Program-made: the position numbers and the translations under genes
DNA from: an uncultured Eubacteriales bacterium
Lineage (GTDB): Bacteria; Bacillota; Clostridia; Oscillospirales; Oscillospiraceae
DNA: 9,028 nt
Assembly: GCA_934567745.1 (NCBI GenBank)
Contig: CAKTJM010000077.1
Coordinates: 1 to 9,028 of the forward strand
Reading direction: 5' to 3'
Part shown: one piece after another, positions 6,726 to 9,028 of the stretch
How the letters are laid out: each line of letters begins with the position of its first letter
Numbering within the stretch: position 1 is the first letter of the stretch
Notes under the pieces: model-generated
Told to the model about the DNA's origin: nothing
What the model saw: only the letters and a program-made list of their open reading frames with translations
Databases searched by the model: none

Positions 6726-6767
6726 CGCGTCCCGACCGGCAGTCTGCCGGTCCGGGACGCGTCTTTT
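6726..6767 (+). terminator. strong intrinsic terminator after the AlbA_2 gene
   Basis: CGCGTCCC-GACCGGCA pairs with TGCCGGTC-CGGGACGCG around a 3-nt loop (GTC), about 15 pairs with one bulged base, followed by TCTTTT. It begins about 37 bp after the stop codon. Confidence 0.85.
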
Positions 6768-6778
6768 GCATGCGCCCC

Positions 6779-6807
6779 TTGCCGATCCCGCCGATCCGGC
6801 CTATAAT
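6779..6807 (+). promoter_or_regulatory. promoter of the macrodomain/VWA/ADP-ribosylhydrolase unit
   Basis: TTGCCG (6779-6784), a 17-bp spacer and perfect TATAAT (6802-6807) lie just after the terminator. The leader to 6874 is about 60 nt and contains a perfect 9-bp hairpin (6823-6849). Confidence 0.7.
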
Positions 6808-6822
6808 GGACCGTAGAAAAGC

Positions 6823-6849
6823 CCTGCGCGGCCCAGCGGACCGCGCAGG
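6823..6849 (+). promoter_or_regulatory. leader hairpin upstream of the macrodomain gene
   Basis: CCTGCGCGG (6823-6831) and CCGCGCAGG (6841-6849) form a perfect 9-bp stem with a 9-nt loop in the predicted 5' leader. Its 3' arm overlaps the first half of an AGGAGG sequence (6847-6852). That sequence is 21 nt before the ATG, too far to be a standard ribosome binding site; the nearer GTGAGAGG touches the start. It has no T tract. Confidence 0.55.
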
Positions 6850-6873
6850 AGGAACGGGACAGGCGGTGAGAGG

Positions 6874-7426
6874 ATGCCCCTTACGATCGTACGCGACGAC
6901 ATCACGAAAATGGACGTGGACGCCATCGTCGACGCGGCCAAGGAGTCCCTCCTGGGCGGCGGCGGGGTGGACGGCTGCATCCACCGCGCGGCGGGGCCGG
7001 AGCTGCTGGCCGAGTGCCGCCCCTGCGGCGGCCGACCTGGCGGCCCCCGCGGACACCGGGGGGCTGGACGAGCTGCTGGCGCATCTGGACGCCGGGTTCT
7101 CGGAGACGCTCCTGCGGCTCATCGACCGCAGCGGGAAGAAGGACCCGGAGATCTACAAGCGGGCCAACGTGGACCGCAAGCTCTTCTCCAAGATCCGCAA
7201 GGATCCTTCCTACCAGCCCTCCAAGCCCACGGCCCTCGCCTTCGCCATCGCGCTGGAGCCGGACCTGGACGAGACGCGGGACTTCCTCGCCCGGGCGGGC
7301 TATGCCCTGAGCGCCAGCAGCAAGTCCGACGTCATCATCGAGTACTTCATCCGGCGGAGGGAGTACGACATCTTCGCGATCAACGAGGCGCTGTTCGCCT
7401 TCGACCAGAGCCTGCTGGGGAGCTGA
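6874..7426 (+). pseudogene. macrodomain ADP-ribose hydrolase, broken by internal out-of-frame deletion
   Basis: The first 49 residues read as a classic macrodomain: [19 protein letters not shown], then [25 protein letters not shown], including the GGGGVDGxIHRAAGxxL substrate loop. Around 7018-7030 the match ends. From about 7022 the next frame gives [53 protein letters not shown] and on to FDQSLLGS with a stop at 7426. This is the C-terminal helical extension that follows the macrodomain in Firmicute proteins of about 330-350 residues. The core between them, roughly 130-150 residues, is gone and the frame has shifted. No functional macrodomain can be made. Family members linked to SirTM remove ADP-ribose from its target, so this would be the matching eraser. 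The second half is well conserved, so the break is recent or an assembly fault. Confidence 0.85.
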
Positions 7427-7439
7427 CCCCGGCGCATTT

Positions 7440-7456
7440 GTCGCCTGACAGGCGAC
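7440..7456. repeat. perfect palindrome GTCGCCTGACAGGCGAC
   Basis: A 17-bp palindrome (7-bp arms, GAC centre) starts 13 bp after the macrodomain stop codon. As RNA it is a stable short hairpin with no T tract after it. It could be an operator or an mRNA processing structure. Confidence 0.5.
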
Positions 7457-7457
7457 C

Positions 7458-7510
7458 AGACCCTCCTTCGGACCTGCTATCCTATGAGCAGATCGAACGA
7501 AGGAGGGTCT
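7458..7510 (+). promoter_or_regulatory. 13-bp stem that can hide the VWA ribosome binding site
   Basis: AGACCCTCCTTCG (7458-7470) is the exact reverse complement of CGAAGGAGGGTCT (7498-7510). The right arm contains the AAGGAGGG ribosome binding site of the VWA gene, 8 bp before its ATG, so the left arm is an anti-Shine-Dalgarno sequence. A smaller CTGCT/AGCAG stem (7474-7478, 7487-7491) lies in the loop. An extended -10 (TGCTATCCT, 7475-7483) also lies in the loop. RNA starting there, near 7490, would lack the left arm and have a free site, while read-through RNA would be closed. Confidence 0.65.
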
Positions 7511-7515
7511 TCCCT

Positions 7516-7881
7516 ATGACAGAATTGGTTTTCATCCTGGACCGCAGCGGGTCCATGACCGGCCTGGAGAAGGACACGGTCGGCGGCTTCAACAGCATGA
7601 TCGAGAAGCAGAGACGGGAGGCGGGCGAGGCGCTGGTCTCCACGGTGCTCTTCCACCACGAGACCACGGTCGTCCACGACCGCCTGCCGCTCCATACGAT
7701 CCGGCCCATGACGGAGACGGACTATCTCCCCTGCGGCTGCACGGCCCTGCTGGACGCGGTGGGCACGGCGCTCAACTATGAGGTCATCAGCGAGGCGGTC
7801 TGCCGCGTCCGGGCCGCCCGGCCCCTCGGTACGGACTGGAAACGGCGCATCGACGCAGACGTGGAGAGGAGGGGGAGATGA
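7516..7881 (+). CDS. VWA-domain protein, internally truncated
   Basis: The N-terminus [14 protein letters not shown] is a von Willebrand A domain with the DxSxS metal-ion site (Asp9, Ser11, Ser13), followed by [17 protein letters not shown] and [10 protein letters not shown] (74-83). Intact relatives, about 220-230 residues, then have the TTDG segment and a central sheet before [19 protein letters not shown]. Here [10 protein letters not shown] joins directly to [12 protein letters not shown] at about residue 84 (nt about 7765), giving 121 residues. The joint keeps the frame. The third metal-site loop is lost, so binding is probably impaired. Neighbours link it to ADP-ribose metabolism, but its role is unknown. 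The ribosome site AAGGAGGG is 8 bp upstream and sits in a hairpin. The stop overlaps the next start (ATGA), so it may still serve to couple translation of the hydrolase. Confidence 0.8.
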   Translation: MTELVFILDRSGSMTGLEKDTVGGFNSMIEKQRREAGEALVSTVLFHHETTVVHDRLPLHTIRPMTETDYLPCGCTALLDAVGTALNYEVISEAVCRVRAARPLGTDWKRRIDADVERRGR

Positions 7882-8705
7882 TGTACGGTGCGATCCTGGG
7901 CGATATCATCGGCAGCCCCTATGAATTCGACGAGAACAACTACAAGGAAAAGAACTTCCCGCTGTTCGGCCCGCGCGCCGACTTCACCGACGACACGGTG
8001 ATGACGCTGGCGGTGGCGCAGGCCCTGCGGGAGACGCAGGGGCAGGGGGACCGGAGCGTCCGGGCGGCGCTGGTGCGGGAGCTGCAGCGGTTCGGCCGTG
8101 CGTATCCCGGCAGGGGCTACGGCGCGCAGTTCACCGCCTGGCTGTACGAGGACGATCCCCAGCCCTACCAGAGCTTTGGCAACGGCAGCGCCATGCGGGT
8201 CTCCCCGGCGGCGTGGGTGGCGGAGGACATGCTGGATGCCCTGCGCCTGGCGCGGTGCACCGCTGAGGTGACCCACGACCATCCGGAGGGGGTCCGCGGC
8301 GCGCAGGCCGTCACCGCGGCCATCTACCTCGCCCGCACCGGCCACAGCAAGGCGGAGATCCGGGCGGACATCGAGCGGGGGTCCGGCTACGACCTCAGCC
8401 GCACCTGCGACGAGATCCGCCCGACCTATCGCCATGTGGAGAGCTGTCAGGAGACGGTGCCGCAGGCCATCACAGCGTTCCTGGAGAGCACGGGGTTCGA
8501 GGACGCGCTCCGCACGGCGGTGTCCCTCGGTGGGGACAGCGACACCCTGGCCGCCATCACCGGCAGCATCGCCGAGGCATACTACGGCGTACCGGAGGAG
8601 CTGGCGCGGGAGTGCGAGCGCCGACTGCCGCCGGAGCTGCGGGGGCTCCTGATGGCGTGGGAGAAGGAGATGAGGGGCTGTGCCCTCCGAGCTGGACGTG
8701 GATGA
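7878..8705 (+). CDS. ADP-ribosylglycohydrolase (DraG/ARH family)
   Basis: This 275-residue enzyme is predicted to cleave ADP-ribose from modified protein or small-molecule targets, using two Mg2+ ions. All family landmarks are present: [14 protein letters not shown] (4-17), FTDDTVMT (36-43, metal ligands Thr37-Asp38-Asp39), GNGSAMR (102-108), [13 protein letters not shown] (133-145) and [17 protein letters not shown] (219-235, metal ligands Asp221/Asp223/Thr224). Length is normal, so the gene looks intact. The start overlaps the VWA stop by ATGA, and a second ATG follows at once; GGAGGGGG upstream supports either. It shares transcription and probably translational coupling with the damaged VWA gene. 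It is the only apparently functional ADP-ribose eraser next to the SirTM writer. The substrate (Arg, Ser or other linkage) cannot be told from sequence. Confidence 0.93.
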   Translation: MMYGAILGDIIGSPYEFDENNYKEKNFPLFGPRADFTDDTVMTLAVAQALRETQGQGDRSVRAALVRELQRFGRAYPGRGYGAQFTAWLYEDDPQPYQSFGNGSAMRVSPAAWVAEDMLDALRLARCTAEVTHDHPEGVRGAQAVTAAIYLARTGHSKAEIRADIERGSGYDLSRTCDEIRPTYRHVESCQETVPQAITAFLESTGFEDALRTAVSLGGDSDTLAAITGSIAEAYYGVPEELARECERRLPPELRGLLMAWEKEMRGCALRAGRG

Positions 8706-8708
8706 GAG

Positions 8709-8743
8709 GAGCGGCTGGGACGTAGCGGCCCAGCTGCTCGTTT
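8709..8743 (+). terminator. probable terminator after the ADP-ribosylglycohydrolase gene
   Basis: GAGCGGCTGGG (8709-8719) pairs with CCCAGCTGCTC (8729-8739) over 11 pairs with one G-U, then GTTT. It lies 3 bp after the stop codon. The G-U pair forms only on the plus-strand RNA, so it fits this operon better than the convergent ferredoxin gene. The T tract is short. Confidence 0.6.
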
Positions 8744-8761
8744 CGATCAAAAGCAGACTTA

Positions 8762-9028
8762 TCACGGCATCTTCCCCTGATACAGCGGGTGGACATACTG
8801 CCCGTGCCCGGCCGTCCTCCTGCCGTACTGGATGGCGGACTTCGGACAGTGGTGCAGACAGGCCAGGCACATCACGCATCGCTCCGCGATCCAGACCGGC
8901 GCGCCGTCGCGCAGCTCGATGGCGGAGATGGGACAGCCCTTCGCGCAGAGACCGCAGCCGACGCAGGCGTCGGTCACCGTGAGATGCGCGGTGCGCCGCA
9001 TCTGCTCATAGTGCGGGTAGTAGAGCCG
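8762..9028 (-). CDS. EFR1-type ferredoxin, C-terminal 4Fe-4S part
   Basis: The gene runs leftward and enters from the right edge; about 88 residues are visible and the frame is open to the end of the window, so the true start lies outside. Two full ferredoxin motifs are seen: CVGCGLCAKGCP and CVMCLACLHHCP, each CxxCxxCxxxCP, holding two [4Fe-4S] clusters for electron transfer. The tail HGQYVHPLYQGKMP and the upstream RLYYPHYEQMRRT segment fit the EFR1 family, where a flavodoxin-like N-terminal domain comes before the cluster domain. That domain is not visible here, so a simple ferredoxin is possible. It converges on the hydrolase gene with a 56-bp gap and seems unrelated to the ADP-ribosylation genes. 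Confidence 0.85.
   Translation of the reverse strand, partial: RLYYPHYEQMRRTAHLTVTDACVGCGLCAKGCPISAIELRDGAPVWIAERCVMCLACLHHCPKSAIQYGRRTAGHGQYVHPLYQGKMP

Noticed and set aside
8407..8416. GACGAGAT in the hydrolase gene as another operator copy
   Set aside because: It is explained by the coding sequence (CDEI) within a conserved protein segment and lies alone.
8680..8982. GTG-started small ORF overlapping the end of the hydrolase gene
   Set aside because: It runs through the probable terminator hairpin and then antisense to the ferredoxin gene; no family is recognised. The first about 25 residues look protein-like, so a truncated gene is a remote possibility.

Overview
The window is about 9 kb of GC-rich DNA with AGGAGG-type ribosome binding sites and AT-rich TTGACA/TATAAT promoters. 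The gene families (HxlR and MerR/TipA-type regulators, EFR1-type ferredoxin, SirTM sirtuin, a short clostridial-type peptide deformylase) suggest a high-GC anaerobic Firmicute, probably a gut Clostridium relative (Oscillospirales-like). This placement is inferred from gene content and signals only.

Left part (1-3425, minus strand). A three-gene unit runs leftward: a UvrA-like tandem ABC ATPase without the UvrB-interaction insert, an HxlR-family regulator, and a compact peptide deformylase with an altered motif I. After it comes the start of a MerR-family regulator, cut by the window edge, with a typical 19-bp-spacer MerR promoter. This half looks like a regulated stress or drug-response locus.

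Centre (3426-5110, plus strand). A divergent intergenic region with overlapping promoters and a dyad separates the uvrA-like unit from an NAD(P)-binding NmrA/YwnB-type protein. A macrodomain-associated sirtuin (SirTM class) follows. Its normal catalytic His is replaced by Gln (TQGDYG), the hallmark of the ADP-ribosylating sirtuins.

Right part (5111-8761, plus strand). An AlbA_2/Schlafen-type ATP-binding regulator with a C-terminal winged helix has a consensus promoter covered with copies of TGACGAGAT. It ends at a strong terminator. Next come a macrodomain gene ruined by an internal out-of-frame deletion, a VWA-domain gene shortened by an apparent in-frame deletion, and an intact ADP-ribosylglycohydrolase that overlaps the VWA gene by ATGA. 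The last feature (minus strand, cut by the right edge) is the 4Fe-4S end of an EFR1-type ferredoxin.

The main theme is reversible ADP-ribosylation. There is one candidate writer (SirTM) and two candidate erasers, the macrodomain (broken here) and the DraG-like hydrolase (intact). A self-regulated AlbA_2 gene lies between the writer and the erasers. The GcvH-L and lipoate ligase genes known from classical SirTM operons are not in the window. The two neighbouring internal deletions suggest that the eraser side is decaying or rearranging, or that the assembly has a problem there.
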